This document shows, piece by piece, positions 54,210-64,000 of a stretch of DNA of 64,000 bases. The stretch lies in assembly GCA_947177735.1 (NCBI GenBank), contig CAMWVP010000002.1, forward strand, positions 1 to 64,000, in the 5' to 3' direction. The first letter of the stretch is position 1. Every line of letters begins with the position of its first letter. Source of the DNA: an uncultured Clostridia bacterium (GTDB lineage: Bacteria; Bacillota; Clostridia; Oscillospirales; Ruminococcaceae). The notes below the pieces were generated by a model, which had not been told where the DNA came from, ran no database searches, and was given only the letters and a program-made list of their open reading frames with translations. Made by a program: the position numbers and the translations under genes.

Positions 54210-54255
54210 GCACGATGTTAATTAAAGTAAATTTTTTCGGGGGTCTTCACAAAAA

Positions 54256-54285
54256 CGGTCAACGGGTTTATAATATAATTGACCG
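54256..54285 (+). promoter_or_regulatory. Operator and -10 of the tetR operon
   Basis: Inverted half-sites CGGTCAA (54256-54262) and TTGACCG (54279-54285) flank TATAAT (54269-54274). A TetR dimer bound here would occlude the promoter, consistent with autorepression by the first gene. Confidence 0.75.
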
Positions 54286-54319
54286 ATACGGACAACAGCA
54301 TTTTGAAAATAGGTGAAGT

Positions 54320-54937
54320 ATGAACGAGAAATTCTATTCGCTGCCAGTGGAAAAGCAGCAGAAAATAATCAACGCGGGCTTTCGTGTGTTTTCGCAGAAC
54401 TCCTACAAGAAAAGCCCTATGAACGAGATCGCCGACTGCGCGGGAATAAGCAAGTCGCTGCTGTTCCACTATTTTCACAACAAGCGCGAGCTGTATCTTT
54501 TCCTATGGGATAAAGCCTGCAAAATAACTATGGAGTATCTTACCGAATACGGCTGTTATGAGCCGACCGACCTTTTCGAGATGATGGAGCGCGGTATGCG
54601 GGCGAAGATACGCATGATGACTAAATACCGAAGCATGACCGCGTTTGTGATCAAGGCGTTTTACGAGAAGGATCCCGAGGTCAATTCGGCAATACACGAC
54701 AGCTATCAGAAATATTTTGAAATTAAAGCACAGGACGCGTTAGCGCGTGTCGATCCGAGCGATTTTGTCGAGGGATTTGATCTCAACATGATGTACCGCG
54801 AAATGTATCTTGCTTCCGAGGGTTATCTCTGGGAGATAATCCAATTTGACGGAGAGCTTGATGTACAGAAACTTGAAAAGGATTTCGAGGATATGCTGAA
54901 ATTCTGGAAGAAAATTTATTTGAAAAAGGGGGAGTGA
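54320..54937 (+). CDS. TetR/AcrR-family regulator
   Basis: A 205-residue repressor. The N-terminal HTH shows QQKIINAGFRVFSQNSYKK, MNEIADCAGISKSLLFHYF and HNKRELY, the canonical TetR pattern. The C-terminal helical domain would bind the inducer. It is the first gene of a three-gene unit with an ABC transporter 2 nt downstream, so it presumably represses that transporter until its substrate appears. Confidence 0.94.
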   Translation: MNEKFYSLPVEKQQKIINAGFRVFSQNSYKKSPMNEIADCAGISKSLLFHYFHNKRELYLFLWDKACKITMEYLTEYGCYEPTDLFEMMERGMRAKIRMMTKYRSMTAFVIKAFYEKDPEVNSAIHDSYQKYFEIKAQDALARVDPSDFVEGFDLNMMYREMYLASEGYLWEIIQFDGELDVQKLEKDFEDMLKFWKKIYLKKGE

Positions 54938-54939
54938 AA

Positions 54940-55818
54940 ATGAACGCTGTTGAAACGGTATCGCTGACGAAATTTTACGGACAGTCAAGAGGAATAAACG
55001 AGATTCATCTGACGGTAGACGAGGGTGACTTTTTCGGGTTTATCGGTCCGAACGGCGCGGGAAAAAGCACCACTATCCGAATACTTACGGGTCTTATTTT
55101 CCAAACAAGCGGAACGGCGAAAATCTTCGGCAAGGATGTCGGCAAACCGGACGTTCTCGCCGATATAGGCTATATGCCCTCCGAAGCAAACTTCTATCAT
55201 GGAATGAAAGTGCGCGAAGTCATAAAATATTCCGCGGAATTGAGGAAACAGGATTGTGCGAAAGAAGCCGCGTCGCTCTGCGAAAGACTGGAGCTGGACG
55301 TGAATAAAAAAATATCCGAGCTTTCGCTCGGAAACCGCAAAAAGGTTTCGATCGTTTGCGCTCTCCAGCATAAACCGCGGCTGTGTATTCTTGACGAGCC
55401 GACAAGCGGTCTCGATCCGCTTATGCAGCGCGAATTTTACGCGATCTTAGAGGAACGCAATTCCGAGGGCGCAACGATATTTTTGTCCTCGCATATTCTT
55501 TCCGAGATACAGAAATACTGCAAACGCGCCGCCGTTATCCGTGAGGGACGGCTGTTGGTTTGTGACCGTGTGGAAAATCTCGTACATACCAACGCGAAAA
55601 AGGTCACGCTGTCAGGAATTTCCGAGCCGCCAAGGCTAATCGGAACAGGCAATGTTGAACACGACGGCAATACCGTTAAATTCCTGTACAGCGGTGAGCC
55701 TCGCGAACTGCTAAACGTTCTAGCACCGTTGCCGATAACCGATGTAAGCATTACCGAACCTGATCTGGAGGAAATTTTTATGCACTATTATAAGGAGGAT
55801 AACCGTGACAATTTTTAA
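54940..55818 (+). CDS. ABC transporter ATP-binding protein
   Basis: A 292-residue ATPase from ATG 54940 after GGGGGAG. Walker A GPNGAGKST, signature LSLGNRKKV, Walker B LCILDEPTSGLDP. The C-terminal 70 residues are the accessory domain of CcmA/BcrA/NatA-type ABC-2 transporters. It overlaps the permease gene by 14 nt. The system probably exports an antimicrobial or drug under TetR control. Confidence 0.95.
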   Translation: MNAVETVSLTKFYGQSRGINEIHLTVDEGDFFGFIGPNGAGKSTTIRILTGLIFQTSGTAKIFGKDVGKPDVLADIGYMPSEANFYHGMKVREVIKYSAELRKQDCAKEAASLCERLELDVNKKISELSLGNRKKVSIVCALQHKPRLCILDEPTSGLDPLMQREFYAILEERNSEGATIFLSSHILSEIQKYCKRAAVIREGRLLVCDRVENLVHTNAKKVTLSGISEPPRLIGTGNVEHDGNTVKFLYSGEPRELLNVLAPLPITDVSITEPDLEEIFMHYYKEDNRDNF

Positions 55819-56590
55819 GCATGAAATACGGCAAGGGCGCAATTCGCTCATTATATGGACGGCGGTAATCGCGTTTATGCTGGGAGTTTGTATTCTGATT
55901 TACCCCGAAATGTCCAAGCAGATGGACGGCATAAGCGAGGCGTTCGCGAATATGGGTGGATTTTCCGCGGCATTCGGAATGGACAAGATAAACTTCGGAG
56001 AGTTTATCGGTTTTTTTGGAGTGGAGTGCGGGAACGTTCTAGGATTGGGCGGAGCATTCTTTGCGGCGCTTACAGGAATTTCGGCACTCTCCAAAGAGGA
56101 ACGCGAGCACACCGCCGAATTTTTGCTGACCCACCCCGTAAGCAGACAAGCTGTTGTTGCGCAAAAGCTCATTTCCGTGGTCGTGCAGATAATTATTTTG
56201 AACGCGGCGGCTATCGGCATTACCGTATTATCGACAATAATGATCGGCGAGTCACCCGATACCAAGCCGCTTGCGCTGACATTCGCGGCGTACCTCATAA
56301 TGCAGATCGAGATAGCCGCGATCTGCTTCGGAATATCCGCGTTTATTGGCAGAGGCGGTCTTGGTTTAGGGCTCGGACTTGCGGCGGCGTTTTATTTTCT
56401 GAATATCATCGCGAACCTTACCGAAAGCGCGGAATTTCTGAAATACATAACTCCGTTCGGCTACACCGATAGCGCGGGTATTATTGCTGATGAACGTATT
56501 GAAGTTAAGTACCTCGCGGTTGGCACGGTCATTACCGCTGTAGGGATATGCACGGCGTTCTGGAAGTATCGGCGGAAGGATATTTCGTAA
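55805..56590 (+). CDS. ABC-2 type permease
   Basis: A 261-residue protein with six hydrophobic segments, starting at GTG 55805 behind AAGGAGG inside the ATPase gene. The sequence IFKHEIRQGRNSLIIWTAV and the conserved ISALSKEEREHTAEFLLTHPVSR, a coupling region of BcrB/YhaP-like permeases, identify it. It completes the transporter encoded with the ATPase. Confidence 0.92.
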   Translation: MTIFKHEIRQGRNSLIIWTAVIAFMLGVCILIYPEMSKQMDGISEAFANMGGFSAAFGMDKINFGEFIGFFGVECGNVLGLGGAFFAALTGISALSKEEREHTAEFLLTHPVSRQAVVAQKLISVVVQIIILNAAAIGITVLSTIMIGESPDTKPLALTFAAYLIMQIEIAAICFGISAFIGRGGLGLGLGLAAAFYFLNIIANLTESAEFLKYITPFGYTDSAGIIADERIEVKYLAVGTVITAVGICTAFWKYRRKDIS

Positions 56591-56681
56591 CGCAAAGCAC
56601 ACGACGACTCCGGCGCGACAACAAACAAATATAATCTCTGTAACCGCCGTTTTATCGGCTTTTCTCCGCACGGATATCGCC

Positions 56682-56718
56682 AAAAAAAAATTGCCGCTGT
56701 ACTTGCGTACAGCGGCAA
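56682..56718 (-). terminator. tuf terminator
   Basis: On the minus strand, TTGCCGCTGTAC / GTACAGCGGCAA followed by nine T residues, about 18 nt after the tuf stop. Confidence 0.93.
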
Positions 56719-56736
56719 AGCTTTATAAGCGGTAAA

Positions 56737-57972
56737 TTACTCAGCGATCTTGGTAACAACGCCGGAGCCAACGGTACGACCGCCCTCGCGGATAGCGAAG
56801 CGGAGACCCTCCTCGATTGCGATAGGAGTGATAAGCTCAACGTCCATTACAACGTTATCGCCGGGCATGCACATTTCCTTATCAGCAGGAAGAGTGATTA
56901 CGCCGGTAACGTCGGTAGTTCTAAAGAAGAACTGCGGACGATAGTTGGAAACGAACGGAGTATGACGACCGCCCTCTTCCTTCTTAAGAACGTAAACCTG
57001 ACCGCTGAACTTGGTGTGCGGGTGGATAGAACCGGGCTTGCAGAGAACCTGACCACGCTCGATCTGATCACGGGTGATACCACGGAGCAGTGCGCCGATG
57101 TTGTAGCCTGCAACAGCCTCGTCAAGGGTCTTTCTGAACATCTCAAGACCTGTAACAACAGTGCTCTTGGGCTCGTCAACCAGACCGGTGATCTCAACGG
57201 TATCATTAACCTTAACTACGCCACGCTCTACACGACCGGTAGCAACGGTACCACGACCGGTGATGGTCATAGTATCCTCTACGGGCATCAGGAAGGGCTT
57301 AGCCTCGTCTCTCTCAGGAGCGGGGATGTAGGAGTCGATTGCCTCCATCAGCTTCTTGATGCAAGCGTACTCGGGAGCCTCGGGATCCTTGGAATCGGAA
57401 TCCAGAGCAACCTTTGCGGAGCCGCGGATGATCGGGATATCGTCTCCGGGGAAGCCGTTCTTGGACAGCTCGCCGCGGATATCCATATCAACGAGCTCGA
57501 GCATCTCGTCGGGATCGTTGTACTCGCCGGTAGCGGGATCGTACTCGCCTGCGTCGTCGCACTTGTTGATAAATACAACCATTGCGGGAACGCCAACCTG
57601 ACGAGCGAGCAGAATGTGCTCCTTGGTCTGAGCCATAGGACCGTCGGTACCCGCAACAACGAGTACAGCGCCGTCCATCTGAGCCGCACCGGTGATCATG
57701 TTCTTGATATAGTCGGCGTGGCCGGGGCAGTCAACGTGAGCGTAGTGACGATTGTCGGTCTCATACTCAACGTGAGCGGTATTGATCGTGATACCGCGCT
57801 CTCTCTCCTCGGGAGCCTTATCGATCATATCATAAGCCTCAAACTTAGCCTGACCCTTGAGCGCGAGCCACTTGGTGATAGCAGCGGTCAGAGTGGTCTT
57901 ACCGTGGTCAACGTGACCGATAGTACCGATGTTTACATGCGGTTTGCTGGAGTTATATTTTTCCTTAGCCAT
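56737..57972 (-). CDS. tuf: Elongation factor Tu
   Basis: Delivers aminoacyl-tRNA to the ribosome. 411 residues, longer than the usual 394-400. G1 GHVDHGKT (19-26), G3 DCPGH, G4 NKCD. The surplus lies right after G4, where [16 protein letters not shown] replaces the short acidic stretch of most homologues. That segment contains a small tandem duplication (GGCGAGTAC and GATCCCG twice). All other domain 2 and 3 motifs are intact. It is the last gene of the str operon and also has its own promoter. Confidence 0.98.
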   Translation of the reverse strand: MAKEKYNSSKPHVNIGTIGHVDHGKTTLTAAITKWLALKGQAKFEAYDMIDKAPEERERGITINTAHVEYETDNRHYAHVDCPGHADYIKNMITGAAQMDGAVLVVAGTDGPMAQTKEHILLARQVGVPAMVVFINKCDDAGEYDPATGEYNDPDEMLELVDMDIRGELSKNGFPGDDIPIIRGSAKVALDSDSKDPEAPEYACIKKLMEAIDSYIPAPERDEAKPFLMPVEDTMTITGRGTVATGRVERGVVKVNDTVEITGLVDEPKSTVVTGLEMFRKTLDEAVAGYNIGALLRGITRDQIERGQVLCKPGSIHPHTKFSGQVYVLKKEEGGRHTPFVSNYRPQFFFRTTDVTGVITLPADKEMCMPGDNVVMDVELITPIAIEEGLRFAIREGGRTVGSGVVTKIAE

Positions 57973-58032
57973 TGGTATTTCCTCCTTGTAATAGGCATTC
58001 GGGCTTTACACCCGTAATAGGTTTACAGTAAT

Positions 58033-58061
58033 ATTTTACCATTATTTACGGAAAAAATCAA
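58033..58061 (-). promoter_or_regulatory. Internal promoter of tuf
   Basis: On the minus strand, TTGATT (58061-58056), 17-nt spacer, TAAAAT (58038-58033), between fusA and tuf. Confidence 0.75.
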
Positions 58062-58106
58062 GTAGTTTTCTTAATATTCCACAAATAATTTAAACAGTTG
58101 ATGAAA

Positions 58107-58176
58107 ATCAATCGTTCTGCTTTCGCAGCGTAAGCCGCGTCAACTTATCAGAGAAGATCAATCATTCTGCTTACGC
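58107..58176. repeat. Partial duplication of the fusA 3' end
   Basis: A 20-bp direct repeat with two mismatches (58107-58126 and 58157-58176), 50 bp apart. The second copy contains the last codons and stop of fusA; the first repeats them in the fusA-tuf spacer. Confidence 0.7.
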
Positions 58177-60245
58177 TTAGACATAATGCCCTCTGCGATG
58201 TTCTTGGGAACCTCGATATAGCTGTGCGGCTCCATAACGTACTGACCGCGTCCCTGAGTCTTGGAGCGGAGGTCGTTGGAGTAGCCGAACATCTCGGACA
58301 GCGGAACGAGAGCGGTGATCTGCTCCGTACCGAAGCGGGATTCCTGACCCTGAATCTGTCCGCGGCGCGATGTGAGGTCGCCGATGACCGTACCGGTGTA
58401 ATCCGACGGGCAAACGACTACGACCTTCATTATCGGCTCGAGGATTATCGAGCTTGCCTTCTTGAGCGCTTCCTTGATAGCCATAGAGCCCGCGATCTTA
58501 AACGCCATTTCGGACGAGTCTACCTCGTGGTAAGAACCGTCGTACAGCGAGACCTTAAGGTCGACAACGGGGTAGCCCGCGAGAACGCCGGCATTCAGCG
58601 CGCCCTGGATACCCGCGTCAACAGCGGGGATAAACTCCTTCGGAATAGCGCCGCCGACTACGTCATTGCTGAACTCGTAGCCCTTGCCGCTCTCGTTCGG
58701 CTCTACGCGGATCTTTACGTGACCGTACTGACCCGAACCGCCCGACTGACGCTTATACTTCATATCAACGTCGGCGTTGCCCGTGATAGTCTCCTTATAG
58801 GCAACCTGAGGTGCGCCGACATTAGCCTCAACCTTGAACTCACGCAGCAGTCTGTCTACGATGATCTCGAGGTGAAGCTCGCCCATACCCGCGATGATCG
58901 TCTGACCTGTCTCCTGGTTTGTCCAGGTCTTGAAGGTCGGATCCTCTTCCGCAAGCTTTGCGAGACCGATAGCCATTTTCTCCTGACCCGCCTTGGTCTT
59001 GGGCTCGATAGCCAGATCGATAACGGGCTCGGGGAAGTCCATGGACTCGAGGATTATCGGGTGAGCGGGATCGCAGAACGTATCACCGGTAGTAGTGTAC
59101 TTGGTACCTACAACCGCCGCGATATCTCCGCACGGACAAGCTTCGATGTCCTGTCTGTGGTTGGAGTGCATCTGCAAGATACGACCCATACGCTCGTTCT
59201 TGTCCTTGGTGGAGTTGAGAACGCTTGTACCCGCCTCAACATAGCCGGAGTAAACTCTGAAGAAGCAGAGCTTACCAACGAACGGATCGGTAGCGATCTT
59301 GAACGCAAGCGCGGAGAACGGCTCCTTATCGCCGGGATGACGCTCCTCCTCGTCGCCCGTTTCGGGGTTGGTACCCTTGATAGCGGGGATATCGAAAGGC
59401 GACGGCATAAAGTCAACGATAGCGTCGAGCAGCTTCTGTACGCCCTTGTTTCTGTAAGAAGTACCGCAGGTAACGGGAACGAACTTATTGTCGATCGTGC
59501 CCTTGCGGATAGCCTTCTTTATCTCCTCGGCGGTGAAATCCGCGCCCTCGTTCTCGAGGTAACGCTCCATGAGGTCGTCGTCGAGCTCGGCTACTTTCTC
59601 AAGCAGGTTTGCTCTGTACTCTTCGGCCTTATCCTTCATATCCGCGGGAATCTCCTCGACACGCATATCCTTGCCGAGGTCGTCATAGTAGATATCGGCA
59701 TTCATCTCGATAAGGTCGATGATGCCCTTGAAGTCCTGCTCAGCGCCTATGGGGAGCTGGATCGGAACAGCGTTGCACTTCAGTCTGTCGTGCATCATAT
59801 CCACTACGTTATAAAAGTTCGCGCCCATAATGTCCATCTTATTTACATAAGCCATTCTGGGAACGTGATAATTGTCCGCCTGACGCCAAACTGTTTCGGA
59901 CTGCGGCTCAACGCCGCCCTTTGCACAAAATACAGTGACAGAGCCGTCAAGCACTCTCAGAGAACGCTGAACCTCGACTGTGAAGTCAACGTGTCCGGGA
60001 GTATCGATAATATTGATACGGTGTTCTTTCCAGAACGCGGTGGTAGCGGCGGAGGTGATTGTGATGCCTCTCTCCTTTTCCTGATCCATCCAGTCCATCG
60101 TGGAAGCGCCCTCGTGCGTCTCACCCATCTTGTAGTTGACGCCCGTATAGAACAGGATACGCTCGGTGGTGGTGGTCTTACCCGCGTCGATATGAGCCAT
60201 GATACCAATATTACGTGTCATTTCAAGAGAAACGTCTCTTTTCAT
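58158..60245 (-). CDS. fusA: Elongation factor G
   Basis: GTPase that drives ribosomal translocation. 695 residues, normal length. G1 [23 protein letters not shown] (switch I), DTPGHVDF (G3), VNKMD (G4), and domain IV with [16 protein letters not shown]. It is downstream of rpsL and rpsG in the str operon. Start ATG 60245 follows CGGAGG. Confidence 0.99.
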   Translation of the reverse strand: MKRDVSLEMTRNIGIMAHIDAGKTTTTERILFYTGVNYKMGETHEGASTMDWMDQEKERGITITSAATTAFWKEHRINIIDTPGHVDFTVEVQRSLRVLDGSVTVFCAKGGVEPQSETVWRQADNYHVPRMAYVNKMDIMGANFYNVVDMMHDRLKCNAVPIQLPIGAEQDFKGIIDLIEMNADIYYDDLGKDMRVEEIPADMKDKAEEYRANLLEKVAELDDDLMERYLENEGADFTAEEIKKAIRKGTIDNKFVPVTCGTSYRNKGVQKLLDAIVDFMPSPFDIPAIKGTNPETGDEEERHPGDKEPFSALAFKIATDPFVGKLCFFRVYSGYVEAGTSVLNSTKDKNERMGRILQMHSNHRQDIEACPCGDIAAVVGTKYTTTGDTFCDPAHPIILESMDFPEPVIDLAIEPKTKAGQEKMAIGLAKLAEEDPTFKTWTNQETGQTIIAGMGELHLEIIVDRLLREFKVEANVGAPQVAYKETITGNADVDMKYKRQSGGSGQYGHVKIRVEPNESGKGYEFSNDVVGGAIPKEFIPAVDAGIQGALNAGVLAGYPVVDLKVSLYDGSYHEVDSSEMAFKIAGSMAIKEALKKASSIILEPIMKVVVVCPSDYTGTVIGDLTSRRGQIQGQESRFGTEQITALVPLSEMFGYSNDLRSKTQGRGQYVMEPHSYIEVPKNIAEGIMSKRKQND

Positions 60246-60270
60246 AAATTCCTCCGTAATACTACTTGAT

Positions 60271-60366
60271 AGCCCAAAGAATTAAACGCCGCAAAGTTTT
60301 TGGCAATAAAAGCATTCGCGTTGCACAAAAGTCTGCATTATTCAATTGGGCTAAACGGCGTTTAAT
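60271..60366 (-). repeat. Intercistronic inverted repeat rpsG-fusA
   Basis: ATTAAACGCCG (60281-60291) and CGGCGTTTAAT (60356-60366) with AGCCCAA / TTGGGCT nearby would fold the rpsG-fusA spacer into a long stem-loop. It may stabilise or attenuate the str operon message. Confidence 0.55.
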
Positions 60367-60367
60367 T

Positions 60368-60838
60368 TTACCACTTAAAGTGAGCAAAAGCCTTATTAGC
60401 TTCAGCCATCTTATGTGTATCGTCACGCTTCTTGCAAGCTCCGCCCTGATTGTTCAGCGCGTCGCAAATCTCGTTTGCAAGTCTTTCTTTCATCGTCTTT
60501 TCGCTTCTCTGACGGCTGTAGTTGGTTATCCAACGCAGACCGAGAGTGCGGCGTCTTTCGGGGCGAACCTCCATAGGAACCTGGTAGGTCGCACCGCCGA
60601 CACGTCTTGCCTTGACCTCGAGCTGGGGCATAATGTTCTCCATTGCCTCCTCGAAAGCCTCAAGCGGCTCCTTGCCGGTCTTTTCGGCAACGATCTCAAA
60701 CGCGCCGTAAACGATCTTCTGGGCTACGCCCTTCTTTCCGTCAAGCATGATATTGTTGATAAGTCTTGTTACCAACTCCGAACCGTAAAGCGGATCCGGC
60801 AGAACCTCACGCTTGGGGACATTACCTCTTCTTGGCAC
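60368..60838 (-). CDS. rpsG: 30S ribosomal protein S7
   Basis: 156 residues from a GTG start at 60838, placed 8 nt after AAGGAGGG and giving the standard N terminus [18 protein letters not shown] longer in-frame reading exists but has no ribosome binding site. The body has [20 protein letters not shown] and [17 protein letters not shown]. It binds the 3' domain of 16S rRNA. It is the second gene of the str operon. Confidence 0.98.
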   Translation of the reverse strand: MPRRGNVPKREVLPDPLYGSELVTRLINNIMLDGKKGVAQKIVYGAFEIVAEKTGKEPLEAFEEAMENIMPQLEVKARRVGGATYQVPMEVRPERRRTLGLRWITNYSRQRSEKTMKERLANEICDALNNQGGACKKRDDTHKMAEANKAFAHFKW

Positions 60839-60994
60839 TTTAACTTCCCTCCTTACATTATTGCGGGGCATCCGCTGCGGATGATCCCCAATGAAATCAT
60901 AGGTACTCGAAAGCGTTTCACTCCCGCTATCCAAACAAAAGGCAATGCTTTATTGCTAAATAATGCCCGTTTGACAGCTTTACAGGAACTGAAA

Positions 60995-61420
60995 TTAAGC
61001 CTTCTTTCCTGCCTTCGGACGCTTCGCACCGTACTTGGAGCGTCCCTGCATTCTCTTGTCAACGCCCTGAGCGTCGAGGGTTCCTCTTACGATGTGGTAA
61101 CGCACACCGGGGAGGTCCTTAACACGTCCGCCTCTGATGAGTACAACGGAGTGCTCCTGCAGTTTATGTCCGATACCGGGGATATACGCCGTTACCTCGT
61201 AGCCGTTGGAAATCTTAACTCTGGCAACCTTTCTCATAGCGGAGTTAGGCTTCTTGGGAGTCTGAGTTCTAACAGCGGTGCAAACTCCGCGCTTCTGGGG
61301 AGAGTGCTGGTCGATCTGCTCCTTGTGGAGAGTATTCATACCCTTCTGGAGCGCCGGCGCCTTGGATTTCTTGGTGGAAACCTGACGACCCTTACGAACA
61401 AGCTGGTTAAACGTAGGCAC
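60995..61420 (-). CDS. rpsL: 30S ribosomal protein S12
   Basis: 141 residues: [22 protein letters not shown], and [15 protein letters not shown], where the Lys that is mutated in streptomycin-resistant strains is the wild-type residue, then [20 protein letters not shown]. It is at the decoding centre of the 30S subunit and is the first gene of the str operon, with a consensus promoter upstream. Confidence 0.99.
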   Translation of the reverse strand: MPTFNQLVRKGRQVSTKKSKAPALQKGMNTLHKEQIDQHSPQKRGVCTAVRTQTPKKPNSAMRKVARVKISNGYEVTAYIPGIGHKLQEHSVVLIRGGRVKDLPGVRYHIVRGTLDAQGVDKRMQGRSKYGAKRPKAGKKA

Positions 61421-61505
61421 TATTTTTCACCTCTTCCTTAAATATAAAATATTCCGTGTATTATTATTTCCTCCAATAGAAAAATATACTAACACACATT
61501 CATAA

Positions 61506-61568
61506 ATTATATACTAAAAAGCGGCGTTTGTCAAGGTCTTTTTCAAAACTTTGTGACAACCGCCGCTA
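61506..61568 (-). promoter_or_regulatory. Overlapping rpoC terminator and rpsL promoter
   Basis: On the minus strand, TTGACA (61534-61529), 17-nt spacer, TATAAT (61511-61506) form a consensus promoter for rpsL. The -35 box lies inside the 3' arm of a long hairpin, AGCGGCGGTTGTCA / TGACAAACGCCGCT, followed by TTTTTA. That hairpin is an intrinsic terminator for rpoC. Confidence 0.85.
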
Positions 61569-61617
61569 AATAGTTACTGTTAAATTGTCTTTTTGTGCAC
61601 TTTAACGAACGTTTTCG

Positions 61618-64000
61618 TTAAGCGTTTTCACTGTCCACAGTGCCGTCGGTCACGTCGCCGCCGAGCCCGGCATCGGGAACGATCTCGGCACCCTCGACGG
61701 TCTCCGCAGCCTCTGCGCCATGAGCTTCCGCCTCGGCAGCCGCAGCCGCTTCCTCCTGCGCTCTGAGACCCGTACCCGCGGGTATGAGCTTGCCTATGAT
61801 AATGTTCTCCTTAAGACCGGTCAGCGGGTCTACCTTACCGCGGATAGCGGCTTCGGTGAGCACTCTGGTGGTCTCCTGGAACGACGCCGCCGACATAAAG
61901 CTGTCGGTCGCGAGCGACGCCTTAGTGATACCGAGGAGCACGGGCTCGCTTGTCGGCATCACGATCTCCTCGCCCTGCTCAGCGCGCTCTCTGAGCCTGT
62001 CGCACATCTCAACGAACTCGTTCTTGCCGATTACCGCTCCCGCGAGCAGCGAGCTGCTTCCCGGATCAGCGACCTTGACCTTACGCATCATCTGGCGCAC
62101 TATGACCTCAATGTGCTTATCGTTGATATCAACGCCCTGCAAGCGGTAAACCTTCTGAACCTCGCTGATGATGTAGTTCTGGACTTCCTTTTCGCCCTTT
62201 ACCGCGAGAACGTCCGGCGGGTTGATAGAGCCCTCTGTCAGCGGATCGCCCGCCTCTACCCTGTCGCCGTTCTGCACCTTCGGACGGTAGCCGAACGGTA
62301 CGGCGTATGCTTCCTCGAGACCGTCGTCGGAGGTGATGACCGCGTGACGTGTCTTTTTGATCTCCTCGAACCTCACGATACCCGAAACGCGCGTGATGAT
62401 CGCGGCGTTCTTGGGGTGACGGCTCTCAAAGAGCTCCTCTACACGCGGCAGACCCTGCGTGATATCCTCCGCGCCCGCGATACCGCCGGTGTGGAAGTTA
62501 CGCATGGTGAGCTGCGTACCGGGCTCGCCGATGGACTGAGCCGCGATAACGCCTACCGCCTCGCCCTTGCTGATGAGCTGACCGTTGGCAAGAGAAGCGC
62601 CGTAGCACTTCGCGCAAACGCCATTGCGGAGCTCACAGGTGAGCACCGAGCGCACCTTTACACGCTCTGCGCCCGATTTTACTATTTTAGCCGCGTCACT
62701 GTCGGTGAGAAGCTTATCCGAGGAAATAGTGAACGAGCCGTCGGGCGCGGTGAAGTCCTCTGTCAGGAAACGTCCGACAAGTCTCTCCGCGAGCTTTTCA
62801 ACAAGCTCGTCGCCCTCGCGTATCTCGTATACCTCAATGCCGTTTGTCGTGCCGCAGTCGTCGCCGCGTATGATGACCTCCTGGGAAACGTCGACAAGTC
62901 GTCTTGTCAGGTAGCCCGAGTCGGCGGTACGGAGCGCCGTATCGGCAAGTCCCTTACGCGCGCCTCGCGAGGAGATGAAGTACTCAAGGACGTTCAATCC
63001 CTCACGGTAGTTAGCCCTGATCGGCATCTCGATGGTCGCGCCCGATGTATTTGCGATAAGTCCGCGCATACCGGCGAGCTGTCTTATCTGAGCGTCCGAG
63101 CCACGGGCTCCCGAGTCCGCCATCATATAGATGTTATTGTAATGGTCGAGGTTCGCGGTCAGCGCCGACGCTACCTTCTTTGTAGCAGCTTCCCATGTGT
63201 CGATAAAGTTTCTCTTGCGCTCGCTGTCGGAAATGAAGCCGCGCGAGAACTTCTTGTTCATGATCGCGATATCCTCATCCGCCTGCTTGATTATCTCGGC
63301 TTTCTGCGGGGGAATCTCCGCGTCGCATACCGCGACCGTAATGCCCGAACGCGTGGAGTACTTATAGCCCATAGCCTTGATCTTATCGAGCACCTGAGCC
63401 GTCGTTGCCGTACCGTGTATCTTAAGGCAACGGTCGATTATCTGACCGAGCTCCTTCTTTCTTACCTTGAAGCCGATCTCATAATCGAGCTGATGATCGG
63501 GATCTGTTCTGTCAACGAAACCGAGATCCTGCGGGATATGCTCGTTGAAAATGATCCTGCCCGCCGTGGTGGGAACTATTCTTGTAATAACGGTATCTCC
63601 GAGATCCTTTGTCACGCGCACCTTTATTGCCGCGTGAATAGTGATGATACCGTCCTGATAAGCCATTATAGCCTCGTTCGCGTCACGGAACACCTTGCCC
63701 TCGCCGCGCTCGCCCGCCTTGTCTATTGTCAGATAGTAGGAGCCGAGAACCATATCCTGCGTAGGAACGGTAACGGGCTTTCCGTCGGAGGGCTTGAGCA
63801 GGTTCTTGGCGGCGAGCATAAGCGTTCTCGCCTCCTCCTGCGCCTCATTGGAGAGCGGAAGATGTACAGCCATCTGGTCGCCGTCGAAGTCCGCGTTGAA
63901 CGCGGTACAGCACAGCGGGTGGAGCTTTATCGCGCGTCCCTCTACCAGTATCGGAGAGAACGCCTGGATTCCCAGTCTGTGCAGCGTAGGCGCACGGTTG
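61618..64000 (-). CDS. rpoC: RNA polymerase beta' subunit (C-terminal two thirds, cut by window edge)
   Basis: The reading frame is open to the right edge, so the N-terminal part is outside. The visible part starts with [16 protein letters not shown] and includes the catalytic magnesium site [16 protein letters not shown]. It continues through the bridge helix and trigger loop ([38 protein letters not shown]) to [18 protein letters not shown]. The C terminus ends in an Ala/Glu-rich acidic tail. It is immediately upstream of rpsL, as in most Firmicutes. Confidence 0.99.
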   Translation of the reverse strand, partial: NRAPTLHRLGIQAFSPILVEGRAIKLHPLCCTAFNADFDGDQMAVHLPLSNEAQEEARTLMLAAKNLLKPSDGKPVTVPTQDMVLGSYYLTIDKAGERGEGKVFRDANEAIMAYQDGIITIHAAIKVRVTKDLGDTVITRIVPTTAGRIIFNEHIPQDLGFVDRTDPDHQLDYEIGFKVRKKELGQIIDRCLKIHGTATTAQVLDKIKAMGYKYSTRSGITVAVCDAEIPPQKAEIIKQADEDIAIMNKKFSRGFISDSERKRNFIDTWEAATKKVASALTANLDHYNNIYMMADSGARGSDAQIRQLAGMRGLIANTSGATIEMPIRANYREGLNVLEYFISSRGARKGLADTALRTADSGYLTRRLVDVSQEVIIRGDDCGTTNGIEVYEIREGDELVEKLAERLVGRFLTEDFTAPDGSFTISSDKLLTDSDAAKIVKSGAERVKVRSVLTCELRNGVCAKCYGASLANGQLISKGEAVGVIAAQSIGEPGTQLTMRNFHTGGIAGAEDITQGLPRVEELFESRHPKNAAIITRVSGIVRFEEIKKTRHAVITSDDGLEEAYAVPFGYRPKVQNGDRVEAGDPLTEGSINPPDVLAVKGEKEVQNYIISEVQKVYRLQGVDINDKHIEVIVRQMMRKVKVADPGSSSLLAGAVIGKNEFVEMCDRLRERAEQGEEIVMPTSEPVLLGITKASLATDSFMSAASFQETTRVLTEAAIRGKVDPLTGLKENIIIGKLIPAGTGLRAQEEAAAAAEAEAHGAEAAETVEGAEIVPDAGLGGDVTDGTVDSENA

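Noticed and set aside
60839-60934. N-terminally extended S7 starting at 60934
   Set aside because: The GTG at 60838 has a strong AAGGAGGG upstream and gives the universal S7 N terminus.

Overview
This is a chromosomal segment of an endospore-forming Clostridia member, most likely an uncultured Oscillospiraceae/Ruminococcaceae-type gut Firmicute. The grounds are the str operon order rpoC-rpsL-rpsG-fusA-tuf, a CIRCE-controlled groES-groEL, a SAM-I riboswitch on metK, spoIIP, a SCIFF peptide with its radical SAM maturase, a YolD/Y-family polymerase pair, and standard TTGACA/17/TATAAT promoters with strong purine-rich ribosome binding sites. No rRNA, tRNA, CRISPR array, phage gene or transposase gene was seen.

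Layout. 0.2-7.8 kb: a membrane protein, metK, a MarR regulator with a flavin-fold protein, groES-groEL and a divergent ornithine-carbamoyltransferase-like gene. 7.8-18.3 kb: a MerR regulator fused to a degenerate beta-lactamase fold, spoIIP, two tandem paralogous membrane proteins, a Kef-type antiporter, a transglutaminase-like lipoprotein and small genes. 18.4-30 kb: a surface polysaccharide cluster with ABC exporter, glycosyltransferases, two LaRDG/HAD proteins, an EpsG-type polymerase, a sortase-type secreted protein, an Ig-like (BIG2) surface protein and a priming sugar transferase. 30-38.4 kb: yolD with a Y-family polymerase, pyrG, ppk, htrA. 38.5-45 kb: SCIFF cassette, rsmE, thioesterase, short-chain dehydrogenase, sialate O-acetylesterase-like enzyme. 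45.3-49 kb: heterodimeric ABC exporter. 49.2-54.1 kb: a BrxD-like ATPase, a GNAT, a CPBP protease and an SF2 helicase, which together are the best candidate for an uncharacterised DNA-processing or defence locus. 54.3-56.6 kb: tetR plus ABC transporter. 56.7-64 kb: str operon, running off the right edge inside rpoC.

The most unusual theme is small structured DNA. A 48-nt palindromic unit sits in the same reading frame inside two unrelated genes, metK and the first ABC exporter gene. It encodes a similar 16-residue peptide each time, and all of its stem differences are compensated. In addition there are at least seven families of non-coding foldback (MITE-like) elements. Three of these foldbacks lie between a strong promoter and its gene, in the leaders of pyrG, the lipoprotein gene and the ABC exporter. 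A hairpin array with GAA triloops is bracketed by a duplicated -10 region upstream of the SCIFF operon.
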